In this document: positions 32,646 to 45,594 of the stretch, piece by piece
Layout: each line of letters starts with the position of its first letter
How positions within the stretch are numbered: position 1 is the first letter of the stretch
Origin: Holacanthus passer
Lineage: Eukaryota > Chordata > Actinopteri > Pomacanthidae
Direction: 5' to 3'
NCBI GenBank assembly: GCA_025331565.1
Contig: JAFREQ010000096.1
Coordinates: 1,054,001-1,118,000 of the forward strand
Length of the DNA: 64,000 bases
Notes under the pieces: generated by a model
Databases searched by the model: none
Told to the model about the DNA's origin: nothing
Seen by the model: the letters and a program-made list of their open reading frames with translations, nothing else
Made by a program: the position numbers and the translations under genes

Positions 32646-32777
32646 TTGAACCGACGGCAGCTGGAATTAATTATAGATGCTTGAAGATGTTTTTCAGTTC
32701 AGAGCTGAAGAAGCTTCTTGGATGAGAAGTGAAACATCTTCAAGTATCTACAATCAAGGCCAGTTGCCGTGATTCAA
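32646..32777. mobile_element. Fold-back / inverted-repeat element
   Basis: Imperfect inverted repeat with arms of about 46 bases (32646-32692 and 32732-32777). The inner 19 bases (TAGATGCTTGAAGATGTTT) pair with one mismatch. The 39-base centre holds GAAGAAGCTTCTT and GGATGAGAAGTGAAAC, a phrase I recall from widespread fish repeats. Transcribed, it would form a long hairpin. Likely non-autonomous; family unnamed. Confidence 0.65.
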
Positions 32778-32970
32778 CCCTCTTTTGATTAAGATGCAAA
32801 GAGCAGGAAGCACAAGTTAGATAAATGGTTTTTACTCATATTATTGCATAACGAGATAAATAGATATTTGTGCTCAACTTTGTCTTGTGACCAAAAGTTC
32901 TGCTCCTCTAACTTTTCTTTAACTTGCCTTGAGAAACTGCTAGTGCAGCCATGAAGAATTCAGAAACTGT

Positions 32971-32984
32971 CCACTAGAGGGAGC
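32971..32984 (+). promoter_or_regulatory. CTCF-like core, one mismatch
   Basis: CCACTAGAGGGAGC differs from the CTCF core at one position (A for C). Same strand as the 32213 site, 758 bases away. Confidence 0.3.
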
Positions 32985-32999
32985 TTGATATCCACCTTA

Positions 33000-35900
33000 A
33001 AAGTCCCCCTTTACACTTCACAGAGGCCAGTGAAGCCCAGACCACTATAGTCCCCCATGTAGATCAACTCCCATGTGTCTAACATCTCCAAACAGCTGTT
33101 TTCCAGACACTGACTGACCATGTGCAGAAAGATCAAAGTCTCATTTGTCTCATGTTCACAGGTTGTTGTACATCTAATAGAATAATGTCAAATCCGGAGC
33201 ACGTCTGTGATATGAGACAAAAAAAATGTGATGTACTATTTTACTCAGTTGCAGAATTATTAAGTATTGACTGTAGTTTGATGTTTAATTTGAGGGGGGG
33301 GCTTTAAAATTTGGCTTTCAGATTTCACATGTGTTTGTAAAAATGTATGCTTTTGTAAAGAAAATTCATCCTTGAAAACAGAGATGATTGAAGGTAAATT
33401 TACAGCTGGTTCTATTTCTTAAATTTGTGTAGAAAATCAAAAAGGAGAGATGATGTGTACATTTTAAAAACAACATCTCATATATCAAATATGCTAAAAA
33501 ATGAAAGATTGATCTCATTAATATTGTAGTTTTGGCTCATCGTGACACAAAAAAATTCAAATTCAAAATGTCCTCAAACCCTTTTTCACCATTAATGGGG
33601 CTTACAAACACCTCTTATTTGCTCTAAGTGCATCAACAATCAAAGATCTGAATCCACAGTGTGGACGACCACTGAGCTTGACCACACTGTGAGAATAATT
33701 GCCCATTTTTAAAAATTCTACAGTTTGCAGTAACTAAACCAGCGTAAAATATTAATCATGAATATTGGAGGATTCATGCTCTCAAGTGCAGAAATAGCCT
33801 TCACAACAGACTGTATGGGTGTTTTTCCAGAGGCGGAGAGATTAAAATATGAATAGGTAGGAAATATCACTTCCTCTCACTATGCGGGCATTATGCCATT
33901 TCTTCAGCTGTTATTTAGACCTGTACCATAATAGCCAAACAAGCTTGAATGGAATAAAGACTGCCATTATGTGAGCTCAGAGTCTCGACCTGTTGATGCA
34001 CCATTAGCTTCAGTTCTCAAATGTGACTAGATTGTTAGACTGTGCTTTTCACGCTTTGCAGAGATTAAGGTTAACTGGGTGTAAAGACAGGAGGAGAAAA
34101 ATGAGGTGGGAGATTCTGGTGCCTCCCAAGATGCTGCAGGACGAGTCTGTGCCTTTTTTTTATGTGGAACGCTATGATGCTTTTGGATTTGTGACTTTTT
34201 TGCCGTTTATTATCTGTCAAGAAAAAGAGAAAAAGACATTTGATAAATGCAAATTGTATAATTAGATTGAATTTGTAGAATTAGATATTTGATTTCTCAC
34301 CTTGCTTGGCCTACATGAGTAGATGAACTGTGCTCAGGTGTCATGAAAGTAAGGAAGTATCTCTAAATAAATACATACTTGATTGAAACATATTTTATAT
34401 AAATACAGCCGTGTTAGATTATACTGTCAGTCGTATCTGTTTAAACACAAGTTACAAATACTTTACGGGTTGTTGTTGAAAATGCGTCATTATCTCTCTC
34501 AGCCACGTTGTGTGTTTGTAGTTTACATTCAACGACGATTAACTGTCAATGCGTTGCTTCTAAATGTTGAATATGAAGGCAGGTGTAGTTTTAACATGTT
34601 ATAACTTTAGTTTTCATTTTGACAACCTATAATTCAAACGTATCCAGTAAATTATTATCCCACCTCTACCCACACCTGAAGACCTTTAATGGTCAATGAG
34701 CTGAACTAAAATGAGTTTAATCAAGGTTAAAACCTCTATATCAAAAATCAAAATGGAGGAAAGGCAGATAACTAATGAGGTTTGATCACAGGTTGTAGAT
34801 AAAAGTTAAAGAGGATAATTCATATTTAAAGTCAGCAGACTGAAGTGCTGCCCTTTGTAGCAGTCCAATCTTTTTGCCTTCTGTAATGATATCAAATGCT
34901 GCATGTCCCAAAATATTCTAAAATGTGACGCTGATGAACCTGAGGTCGTGCAAGTATTCAACAGCGAGACAGGGTGCCAGACAAAGAACATGAATCAAAC
35001 GCTTCAAATTTGTGATGCAGACCCCAGTGATTCTCAAATTTTACTGCTGACTTTCAGTACGTTGAATGGCCGTGCTCCAATATATATGACTAATGGTGCA
35101 TAGGAAAATGTTATGAAAGAATTCAAAATCCAACATGTCTCTTCAAATTTTACCTCCCCCATTACTTTATTGAGAAAAGTGCTGTAGAATTAAGGTTTTT
35201 TATTATTATAGTTACTTTTTAGTACAATACACATCTGGGTTTTGACAGTGTTAAGCACACTGAAAAAGTCTATCAGTTCTAGATCCCAATGAAATTTCCA
35301 CCTGTAGAATATCATCCATCTGCACATCTTTGGTTTGTTTTGCACAGGAAAGAAACGAATGTGAGTTTTTTAAAATGAGCCCTAATGACATCCACTTTAT
35401 CTTAAGATTGTAAATGCATGTTAAAAACACTCTCAAAGCCCAAGTAGATATTTTCCTAAAAGAGGTAAGAGCAATGGTAACAAAGGCAAAACAATTCAAT
35501 AAAAGTTAATAAAAGAATGAAATTTACCACCAAGACTGAAATTGTTTTTAAAAATACAGCTGCAGAACCACAAATGATGCGAACCATTTGCAGAAAGAGC
35601 AGGGACCAGTGGGATGCGAGAGCCTTCCTGTGGACCGATATGCCTCAAAGTGCCAGGCTGCTATCAAACCGCATTAATGTGATGGATATCCGGCATTCTG
35701 CATTCATTCTCCACGCAGTGTTTGTGGGAGCTGACAAACACATCCTGGTGAGAGGGCCTCCAGCGCCGAGCAGCCGCTCTCTGCCTCTAAAGCATAGACA
35801 AATATAGCCTGGGTTCAAGTACATTTTATGTAAAACACACACAAGTAGACACTTTTCCTTAACCCAGTTTTTTCAATTTCCTAAGAGTAAGCAGCTCAGT

Positions 35901-36800
35901 CTTATTCCTGGTGTTCTGTGTGGAGGACAGTCGGTGTGAGCAGGCTCGTGTTCTTCACTTCTTTTTTTTTTAGTTTGTATGATTACGGTCATTGTCTGAT
36001 CAGAATCTGAGCTTGTGAGGATGAAAGCGCATAAGTCATAATTAACTATCCCACTAAATGATTTTTTTCTGTAGTTCACAGAAAGAAAATTTGAAATGCA
36101 GTTTTACCTCATTTTCAGAATTTTTATATTTGGTGTTGTGATTGCTGCTTGTTTGCAATAGCAGATTTTTGGGGAGAGAGGCATAAAAAGGTCAAATTTA
36201 AGGAAATAAAATAACGATGACTGTAAAACTTGGATGTAATTGTAGAATATAAACATCTCATCTCGTTAAAGGGTACAATTAACTATTTAGCTATTTAATA
36301 TTGCACTTGCACAAATCTGAGAGGCTTGTATGAGAAAATTAAGTGAATGGTCAAAATGAATGCAGCATAGCCAAGATATTCAAATGTTTAGGATGGATCC
36401 TACATTTCCCATAATGCAACTCAATAGCATCATTCATTAGGTTTCTGCTTCCATCCAAATGTCTATCAAACACTCTGGTGACATTATCAGGCTTATTTTC
36501 TAAGACTTTAGCTCTTTCTCAGCAGCTACGTGAGTGAGTGAATGAATGAGTGAGTGAGTGTGTAAAGTCGGTGGAACGACCTGTTAAAACCCTCAAATTC
36601 AAATTCCAAGTGATACAGACACGAGAACAGTGTGAACAGGTTCTGGTCTATTTTGAATCTATCGCAACACCAACAAAAAAAATTATTCCTAGAAAGTTGC
36701 ACTGTAAAACAAACAACTCGGAATAAAACCGAAGCGCTTGGTTGAGATTGATCTGCTAATTGACACATCACGCACGTAAATCTGTCTCTATATATTTAAA
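33000..36800. other. Intergenic DNA without supported genes
   Basis: AT-rich, short frames only. A GC-balanced segment at 35590-35810 (GCATTAATGTGATGG, GACAAACACATCC) may be a weak regulatory candidate. Confidence 0.45.
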
Positions 36801-36819
36801 TATATTCTCCATCCATCCA

Positions 36820-37270
36820 CATGTCAGCACTCCTCCCATCACTCACCCCCCAGTATGAAGGAACTACGCCGCCATCATCACACCACCACGAGCACTACAC
36901 AAGATATTCCGTCAGACTAAATGGTCCAGCCAATTACATTGATTTTAGAGGAGCTATGTTGTTTGCATTAGCTGAGGAAAATGGACTGCCATTTTCCACG
37001 TTGTTGGATGGAAATTGAGAATGGAGCTTTCGTCAGGCTCCATAATGGATCAGCCGGCTGATGTAAGGCCACGCGCTCTGTTTTTGACCACGTATCACAC
37101 CGTGCACTTACACCATTAGAAAGTCTTTTCAATATGTTTCTAATTACATGAGCAAATATATTTTTAGTCCTGTTAGTGGGAGCGCTGGGTTGTATAGGGA
37201 GAAGCGTTGAAGCTGGCTTGGTCGTGCCATTTGGATCAAATAGCTTTTTAATATGGTAATGGAAAGTTTG
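36820..37270. promoter_or_regulatory. Candidate conserved non-coding element
   Basis: Low-repeat block with CCAATTACATTGATTTTAG, TTTGCATTAGCTGAGG and TCTAATTACATGAGC. The 65-codon frame at 36821-37018 has no known motif and overlaps the homeodomain words, so a regulatory reading is preferred. Confidence 0.35.
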
Positions 37271-37279
37271 TATTTGACT

Positions 37280-38150
37280 GTATTAAGACCCCTCAAACAT
37301 AAATCCAACAGTTTAACTACTTTCCTAAATAAATTTTTTGCTACGTATGTTAATAACTTAAACTCAAACCTGAATTACAAGCAGATCATTTTTTGCCTTT
37401 GGTGGCAAATACATTTAAAAAAAAAAAGTTTGAATGAATGAATTCAAATTTTAACTTTTGAATGAAAATCTTAGTGACCACACGTTCATGAATTTCTGAA
37501 GCACCGCACTAAATAATCTTTAATATATGATGATATGATATATTTAATATATGATAACGTTCTTAGTACCATTCATTACCAAACCAGCAACAGCCTGCAA
37601 TTTCAAAACTATAAAAACTGTCTCATAGTATTGTTGTTCACTCTTCATGATAAAGCCTATTTTACTTACTTTAATATTGGTTTGACTTTTTGCATTTCAC
37701 TTTGATATAGAGAGCCGTACTGTGCAAACTACTGCTGAAATGATTGATCAGTTATCTCTTGAAGGAATTGAAGCAGCAGTATATTTGATAATGGATTCAT
37801 TCAGTGCAATTCAAGTCATTTATAAAGCAAAATTTCCAAATATTCTCTAATTCCAGCTTCTCAAATGTGAGAATTTGCTCATCTCAATATTTCAATATTT
37901 CAGTAGCTTCTGATTTTGGACTGTTGTCTGGACAAAACCTATTTGAAGATGTCTTTTGTGGGAGGCATTTCTGTCTATTTTCTGGATTTTTCGAGACTGA
38001 ATGGCTAATTAAAAAAAAAGAATCAACCCTGAAAATAATTGTTAGTAGTGCGGCTGTTTAGCTTCTGATTACATGTCCAGATGTAGAACAGACAACACAT
38101 GTCATCGTAGAGCCACTTCCACAGTTAGATCTCTCTCTGAGGCCCCCCTA
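37280..38150. other. AT-rich intergenic DNA
   Basis: Nothing recognised. Confidence 0.5.
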
Positions 38151-38160
38151 CTCCCACCTG

Positions 38161-38190
<30 letters not shown>
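38161..38190. repeat. (CA)n microsatellite
   Basis: Uninterrupted CA run. Confidence 0.9.
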
Positions 38191-38191
<1 letters not shown>

Positions 38192-38269
38192 CACACTCAC
38201 CTAAAGCAGAGTACCACTAAGTAAGAAATCAAATATCATTGTTGGGGCCAAGTCGATTTCAATCTCTAT

Positions 38270-38870
38270 TTTCAGCTTTTTCCAAAATCTATAAATGCAG
38301 CTCTTAACACGGGCCTGAGAGCTGGGTGAGCGGAGGGTGAAAGGGGGTCCGGGGCTCCGCAGGGCTCGGGTTAACTGCCGTGTCAAAGCGGCTTTTGTCC
38401 TCTGAGCGGTGATGGGATGATGGCGCGTGGCAGACGGCGAAGCCTGAAGTGATGTGGGAGGTTGCTGGTTTGGATCTCGACGCTAAACGGGGCGAGCGCC
38501 GCTGCTCAAGAGCCTGCGATCTGGCTGCCAGAGGGTGTTTTATATCATCCTTTTTAGAGGAACAAAGTTGTTTTTCATTGCTTTATTAGGCCTTGTCACT
38601 CAGTAAAGACAAATATCTGGTTGTATACGTTGCTGTTGTATGATCAAAATACATTCTGGCCTTATAGCTGGCAATAACCACAACAGAGATGCCTCTCCAG
38701 CCACGTATCATAGCTGTCTCACAACAAGCCTCGCCTCAAAATAATTTCTTAATCCATTAATTGGCGTGGAGCAGCATTCGGGGCAGGGCTTTTTGTTCAA
38801 TATGTTTTTCAGAGATGCATACTAATCATATAAAGTGATCCTTTGTACTCAGGTTGACAGCAGCGACGAG
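38270..38870. promoter_or_regulatory. Candidate conserved non-coding cluster
   Basis: GC-richer block containing GAGGAACAAAGTTGTTTTTC (SOX type), TTAATCCATTAATTGGCGTG and CTTTTTGTTCAATATG. Followed by CA and GA microsatellites at 38886-38902 and 39043-39076. Confidence 0.35.
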
Positions 38871-39042
38871 GGCTTTTAGACGCACGCACACACACACACA
38901 CGCGCTGAGGCATGTGTCTGGGAGCGCCGACGGCAGACGAGTGTATTATTTTCCCTGAAGAGTGTTATTTTCCTGTCAAGGCTTGATGGCAACGTGCCAA
39001 CAGATGTGACAGGGAGCGATCATCCCTCCTTCATACAGTACA

Positions 39043-39076
39043 GAAAGAGAGAGGGAGAGAGAGAGAGAGAGAGAGA
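39043..39076. repeat. (GA)n microsatellite
   Basis: AGAGAG run with a few interruptions. Confidence 0.85.
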
Positions 39077-39079
39077 GGA

Positions 39080-41085
39080 AGCGAGGAGAGATGGATGAGG
39101 ACAGAGAGTGTAGGACAGACACACTAGCTGGGTTTCCATCCAGACATTTTTATGCAAATTCACGACATATCGAATTTGAAAAGCGGCATGGAAATGGCTA
39201 ATTTTAATGAAATCTGCTCACACAGTTTTTTTGGCTCGAGGTTGGAAGTTTGATTCGAGAAATTTGGGTTGAAATCAATTTGTCAGATACATGCGGATGA
39301 TATCGGTCCACCCAGATCTCCCAACAATGGAGGACTGCTGTTGCACACACACTGGCTTCTGCTACGGTTGCACGTCTGTTAGATGGAAAAATCCTGTCGA
39401 GTAGTTTATTTTCGATGAAAGTATAAAATTGAGCAGTGACTTTACTTTAAGTGCAATTTTGGTGTATCAATTGAGAGCCTCAGCGTGATTTACTGTAGTT
39501 TTGAAAAAGTCTCTCTGCCTGTTTTTACTTCTGGCTCATGTCAGCCATATTAGAAGAACTCAACCATAACTTCAAAAATGATATGTGATGCTCTTCATGT
39601 CATATAATTCCTCCTGTGTTACTCACTCCTGTTAGCGAGCCGGCAGTCAGAGGAAGGTATGAGCAGAGATAAAACATTTGGCAGGTATATCTTATATATG
39701 GGCCTTTTTTTTGTTCCTTTTTAGTCAAGATTGAGCTGCAAAGTTTCTCTTTTATCCTGCAGCAAGTTTTTCAAAGTTGTCTGTTTCTGCACATGGGTCC
39801 TATCTGCCTGTGACTGTTATTGCCGGTATGAAGTATTTGAGAAGTGTTTGTACTGTGATATGATACTTTCAAATGGCACAAACCCAAACTTGTTTATTAA
39901 TACATCGACTACTACTTTCTTTTTTTGATCACCAACTTCTCAACTCTGCATTCTTGTTTCCCTTTGGTGGAGGCTGCTTATTCGCTCCTTTACTGCAGCT
40001 TTATCAGCTCAAGGTGTATTTATGGTTTTGCATGAAGGGGTCACGTGTGCAGACTCCACAACTTAAAAATGTAACCACATTTGATGGAGATGGAGTGAGG
40101 TGAGATGGGGCAGCTCGGGCTGCTCCAAGTTTCTGATGCCGGTGGAGAAAAGTGATAGTGAAGGCGACACTGAAACAAAGATTCTGCTCAACGCTGTCAT
40201 AAGAATGTAAACATGGAGATTGCTCCTACACAGTTATGAGGCCAGGAGAGATAGAAGTTCCAGTTAACTCGTGTTAAGTGTAAATCCAGCTTCAGTACAC
40301 ACCTGAGTCGACCCAGCCTGCCGGGAATTTCTCACAATCCCAGTTACCACATTGCCATTTTGTGTCACTTACAATTCATTCAGTATGGAGCAACTTCAGA
40401 TTCGATATCTCGAAATCTGGATTTTGCCTCAAAGAGATCATATGATGAATATTTACTCTGTAGAGGTTCGGGTCAACATGGTCAACACAGCTGGGTTAAC
40501 ATTAATAATAACGCGATGATGCCAAACAGAGTAAAGGAACATCATGTTATGTGTACTTGCACATGATGGGAAATCTCTGCATGCCTCAAGAAATCGACTT
40601 GAATCGCTGTTGGACGTTACTCCCACAAACCAAATGTGCACTCCAGATCCAGTAATCTGATCTCCTGAGCCAGCTCTTTTCCCAACAGTCCCTCGCAGAT
40701 GAGCACCGCAGCTATTCAGAGCCACCTGATAAATAACAGCCGTCGCAGATCAGATTATAGAGCGTGTGTTAATGGCACTGTTCTCTTTTGTCATCCGCTA
40801 AAGTCTGTAAGTAAACTCTCTCCGTTATCTCCCTCTCCGTCTGTGTTCCTCACTATCTCCCTCTCCCTCTGCTCCTTTAGCCTCTTCATTTACTTCTTCT
40901 GTGGCAAAAACACAAAAGAAAAAGCAAAACAAAGCGGCAGAAAACAAAAGGAAAGAAAGAAGAACATGTCATTAGTGGTTTTGTTTCCACAGCGGCACAA
41001 TACCCTGACCACCCTCGTAAAATGATAGAGAGAGATTGCGGGCGTGCAGGCGGGTAAGAGAGAGAGAGATAGAGGCCTCCGTGTG
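39080..41085. other. Intergenic DNA without supported genes
   Basis: No exon, RNA or element supported. Confidence 0.45.
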
Positions 41086-41089
41086 ACGA

Positions 41090-41400
41090 AAGGCGGTTTA
41101 ATTTAGATAATTATCTCGCAAATTAACCACAAACTCCTTCCCTGTTAATTACCTGTCTTGGGGAGCAGCGCGGGAAAACAAAAAGCGGAGCCAGGGAGGT
41201 CTTTGTTCCGATCTTCTTGGGGGGGCCATAAATTGGTTACGCCACTGCTGAAAGGCCAGATAACCCTTTGAGGGAACAACCACTAAAGCATTTGATAGGC
41301 TAATGGGGGATACTGTTAGCATCCGCGTTTGTAATTGGACGTCATAAATCTGGAACAGGTGACGGGGGGAACAAAAGAGGGGTTTTGTGCGGGTGTCGAG
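41090..41400. promoter_or_regulatory. Candidate enhancer with homeodomain palindrome
   Basis: Contains AGATAATTATCT (41105-41116), a perfect 12-base palindrome, then AAATTAACCAC, CCTGTTAATTACCTG, TCTTTGTTCCG, GTAATTGGACGTCATAAATC and GAACAAAAGAGG. Dense homeodomain and SOX words without coding potential. Confidence 0.42.
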
Positions 41401-41544
41401 GCCGCGGCGCGACTTGTAAATCCTTCCCCCCCGCTGAATGGCGCTATCTGATGGACCGCATATGGCAACGACACTCTCTCACATCGATCCTGTGCGAGTG
41501 TTGGGTATTTATATGTGCCCGGATACACAACCTTATGTATATAT

Positions 41545-41568
41545 GTGTGTGTGTGTGTGTGTGTGTAT
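41545..41568. repeat. (GT)n microsatellite
   Basis: Short GT run. Confidence 0.9.
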
Positions 41569-41629
41569 CCACCACAGCAGTGCTAATAAAAAGACCTTTT
41601 CTTATCTTGGTGTCTGCTGAAGGTGATTC

Positions 41630-42240
41630 TGTCAGCAGCTATTAACCTTGCCTTTATAATGACAGCTCGCCTGATTAGTTTCAACACTTAAAGCCCTGAC
41701 ATTTTCAATTTCACTCTGTTATTTTTCCTTCTTGGGTCTTTGCCGCAGCAGGAATACATTTTTACACCTTTATCTCCTCTAATAATGACTTATTAGTGTT
41801 GTTGGCGCTCCTCATTAAAAGCCAACATTAAAGCTTTGTTGTTTTTTACCTTGGTCAAGTGAGGAGTAACAAAGTACATTTCCATATGTAAACTTTAATT
41901 AGCAACACTAAACTTGTTTTCAATGCGCTTAGAAGAATTAAATCAAAAGGTAAAAATTTCATTAAATTTGAAAGTGTCTTTTAAAGAGCACAGCAGGTGG
42001 TCGGATCTGGCGAGCAGATTATATTTGAGCTCGTGTGTGGAATTTGACAAGGTTAGTAGTAAAAACTCCTCGGCTTAATTTCCCTTTATGTCTCCTCTTA
42101 AGTGCTAATAAAACTAACTGTCTTTATCTTTGGTCAGTGTCAGCGACGGCTGTTATCTCCCGATTTCAATGATTTTAGAGCTTTAGCATGATTAAAGCCG
42201 CGCGGTCGAATACCACCAGAAACTGGGATGTCTGAAACCT
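41630..42240. promoter_or_regulatory. Candidate conserved non-coding cluster
   Basis: Includes CCTGATTAGTTTC, CTAATAATGACTTATTAG, AAAGCTTTGTTG, TTTAATTAGCAAC and CATGATTAAAGCC. Few repeats and no coding frame. Confidence 0.32.
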
Positions 42241-43520
42241 CTTATCTCTGTCAGCTGGAAGGACACATTTAATGTCATCCTCTTATTTCGTCTGTACAAG
42301 GTTTTCTGATCTGATTCACCGATCGGCAGAACGTCGTTTTGTCAGCGCCGTTCTGAATCTCACGTTTTCTGATCTGGCAACACTGTGGTTAAGGTTAGGT
42401 CATGTTGTAGCACAAAAACGACTTGATTGGGGTTGAAGCGACATTGTGGTTCGGATTGAAATGACTTTGAGAAGGATCATGGTCACAAGAAACCATTTCC
42501 TTTTGTGTTTTTCATCTCTATAACAATGTCACCTCCCAATGGACATGAATGAATGTAAACATATATCATTTTAGGGCATTTTCTGAAAAGATGAATGCTG
42601 TCTCTTGTTTTCACTGATCCAACTATCTCCTTCCTCCTCTGATTATTATAGATCAATGTAAACTGTAAACTTTCCTCACTTGTGTTGTTTTAAATGGTCT
42701 TCATCAGTGAAAGGAATTTGGTCGTACACAGAGGTGCTTGTTGTGGCTCATATGGTTGTGAATGACAGTGACGTTGGAGTCCTCCACATACTGTAATGTG
42801 TATGATTGTAATTCAGATGTAAGGTTCCAAATCTGGAACGCTGGAGTGACGTTATCCAGCTGGTGGTTGGTAGAGAAGAGACCATTCAGTAGCACAATGC
42901 AAGCTGAAGTGGGAGCTAAAAAAGTTGCAATGGTTCCCAGTTCTTCCAGTGCAGACACGTTAAAAAGGAGGGTGGGCTTCAATTCATCTTTCTAACCTTG
43001 TGAGGACGTTTGATAGGAAACACATTAACACGCACGATGCTGTCTTTGACGACGCTGTTGTTGCTGAGCCGTAGCCATGTTCTCCAAACCAGGTGCGAGA
43101 GACACGAGAACACACACACACTCTCCTCACACCGAGCACACACACATGGTGAGGGGAACACCGGAGCTGCACCAATATTTGTGTTTTGCGCCTGTCACGT
43201 ATTTGTCCAAGTCCTTGTCGCCGCTCTCCACATCTACCGGCAGCAGGTGTGAACAACTCTCGTGCTGAGAGGGACGCACTCTGCTGCCACCCTGTCAGAG
43301 AGAGAGAGACACACACACACACACTCAGGCCGGGGGAGGAGAGGGGAGGGTGGTCAGGGGGGGAGGGAGAGGGAGAGATCAATAGTAGTGAGTGTGGAGT
43401 TTGGATAATTACAGTTGTTAGCAGGGAGAGGAGAGCAGCTATAGTGGCCTCTCCACTCTGAGTCTCTTATCACTCTCTGGCCTGTCATTACAGCTTTAAA
43501 TGCTGCTGTAGCAAAGTGGC

Positions 43521-43523
<3 letters not shown>

Positions 43524-43561
<38 letters not shown>
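43524..43561. repeat. (GT)n microsatellite
   Basis: GT run directly preceding a long polypyrimidine tract. Confidence 0.95.
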
Positions 43562-43562
<1 letters not shown>

Positions 43563-44510
43563 CTGTCTTTTTTCCTCTCCTCTTTTTACCTCCTCTCCTC
43601 TCCTCTTCATATCTCCTCTCCTTATTCCTCTTCTTGTTGTTTCTACTCTCCTCCTCTCTTCTCCCCTTTATATCTCCTCTCCTTATTTCTCCTCTCATTG
43701 TTTCTCCTCTCCTCTGTATATACTCTCCTCTTTATATCTTCTAACCTCTCCCTTCATTTCTTCTCCTCCCCTCTTTTTTTTTTAACCTTCCTCTCTTGTC
43801 TTGTCTCTGCTTTCAATCTCCTCTCCTCTTCTTTCTTCTCCTCCTTTTTAAATTCCTCTTGTATTCACCTCCTTGCTCCCACCCTTCTCCTTCTTCTCCT
43901 CTTTACATCTTCTCTGCTCTCCTTTAGTCTCTCATCTGTTATTTTCCTCCTTACTTTGCCTGTTCTCTTCCACCACTCCTTTTTTAAGTGTCCTTCATCA
44001 CTCATCATCTTCTTGCCTCTTCACCTCCAGTCACCTCCTGTCTCACATCTCCTCCTCCTCCTCCTCCTCCTCATCATCATCGTCCTCGTTGGTTAAAGGT
44101 GTCTTCTCTTTCCTTCCCATCACCTCCTCTTCCCTTTTAAATTCCTCTTTTACTTTCTTTCCCTCTCCCACTACTCGTCTCTTTATATCTCCTCCTCACC
44201 TCTTTTCTCGTCACCTCCCGTCTTTCTCCTTCATCCAACAACCTTGTTTCATCCTACTTATCTCCGCTCCTCATCTCTCCTTCCCTCTCATCCTCTCCCT
44301 TCCATCACCTCCTCTCTCCCATCCGCACCTTCATCCAATAATCTCTCCTTTTCCTAATTTGCTCTCTCCACTCTTCTGTTTTCTCTGCCCCTCCTCTCCT
44401 CACATCTCCTCTCTCATCCACTAATCTCTCTTCATCTCCTATCTCCTTCTTCCCGCTCCTCCACGTTCTTTGTCTCTTCCCTTCTTCGCCTGCCTCCTCC
44501 TCCTGACACC
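43562..44510. repeat. 0.95-kb polypyrimidine tract
   Basis: The plus strand is dominated by C and T, with recurring CTCCTCTCCTC, TTTATATCTCCTC and TCACCTCC words, an amplified degenerate minisatellite. It explains the long Ser/Leu/Phe-rich frames here, which are not genes. Confidence 0.85.
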
Positions 44511-44708
44511 GTCGGCCGGTGCCAGGAAGAGGATTTTATTTTGGAGATCCACGCTCTTAATTTCTCAGAAAGAGACAGAGAGAGGTTTTGACTGTCCAGC
44601 CAGACAGGATTTTCTTAGTTGTTGAGTCTTGACACGCGACACTAAAATAGGCCTGGAGAAACTGGAGTTAAATCCCCTTTGGATTGCTGTGGTTGTTTCA
44701 CCATGCTC

Positions 44709-44748
44709 TCTCTCTCTCTCCACACACACACACACACACACACACACG
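44709..44748. repeat. (CT)n(CA)n microsatellite
   Basis: Compound CT then CA run. Confidence 0.9.
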
Positions 44749-45046
44749 AGCGCGGTTTTGTTGATCTCCACTGATGTTGAGGAGCCTTGTCAGACATAAG
44801 ACGGAGATGAGAATGATGGAGAGAAGGATTAGATGGGCGCGAAACAACAGCGGTTTGTCCCCTCGGGGCTGTTTGCTCTGATTTAGATGGAGCAGGATTA
44901 GCTGAGGATGAGGAGATCAGAGTTGTGTGTGTGTCAGCATATGTGTGTGTGTGTGTGTTGAGGAGAAGTGGGCTGGTGATACGTAGACGCTTGAGGCAAA
45001 GCTGTCAGATATTCGACTGATTTTCTTGTTGTGTTCCGTAGGTGGT

Positions 45047-45101
<55 letters not shown>
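45047..45101. repeat. (CA)n microsatellite
   Basis: About 55 bases of uninterrupted CA. Confidence 0.95.
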
Positions 45102-45102
<1 letters not shown>

Positions 45103-45594
45103 ATCATGCATTACATTGAACACTGTAAAAACACAGCAAAAAGCAAAAGTAAAGTTGCAAACTCTACTAAAAACTTTTTCGATTTACAAAAAACTGGACG
45201 AACTTTCACGGCCAAAGTGAGAATTTACGTCTTTACTCTCCATGATGTTCTTGTACATGTTCGCATTTTGTGGCGTGAACTTGCAGGTGGTCTGAAACTG
45301 GTGTGTGTGTCATCGAAGTGAATGGGGAAACGGAACTACGTGCGTGAATGTGGTTTTGATTTTGAGGAAGTCATAACATGGTGGCTCATGAAACCAGACT
45401 GTCAGCTGTCTCTCAAATCCCACTGTGCGTGTGTGTGTGCATGTGTGTGTGTTACAAACATTGAGTCGAGTATCACAATGAGACAGGAAATCACTGCGAG
45501 GATAAAAATTCTCTCTCTCTCTCTCTCTCTCTCCTCATACAAAACACTCACAAATAACCCGCTAATCTCTGCCTCTGCCCGCGTGCCATTCAAG

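Noticed and set aside
32712..32740. Hammerhead-ribozyme-like phrase GGATGAGAAGTGAAAC
   Set aside because: The core needs CTGATGA; here C3 and U4 are replaced (TGGATGA), so no active ribozyme core.
36821..37018. 65-codon frame as a small gene
   Set aside because: No start context, splice signals or motif; the DNA reads as a homeodomain-word-rich non-coding block.
43516..44424. Plus-strand frames of 183 and 189 codons rich in Ser, Leu and Phe
   Set aside because: Produced by the polypyrimidine tract (TCT, CTC, TTC codons); no domain or gene structure.
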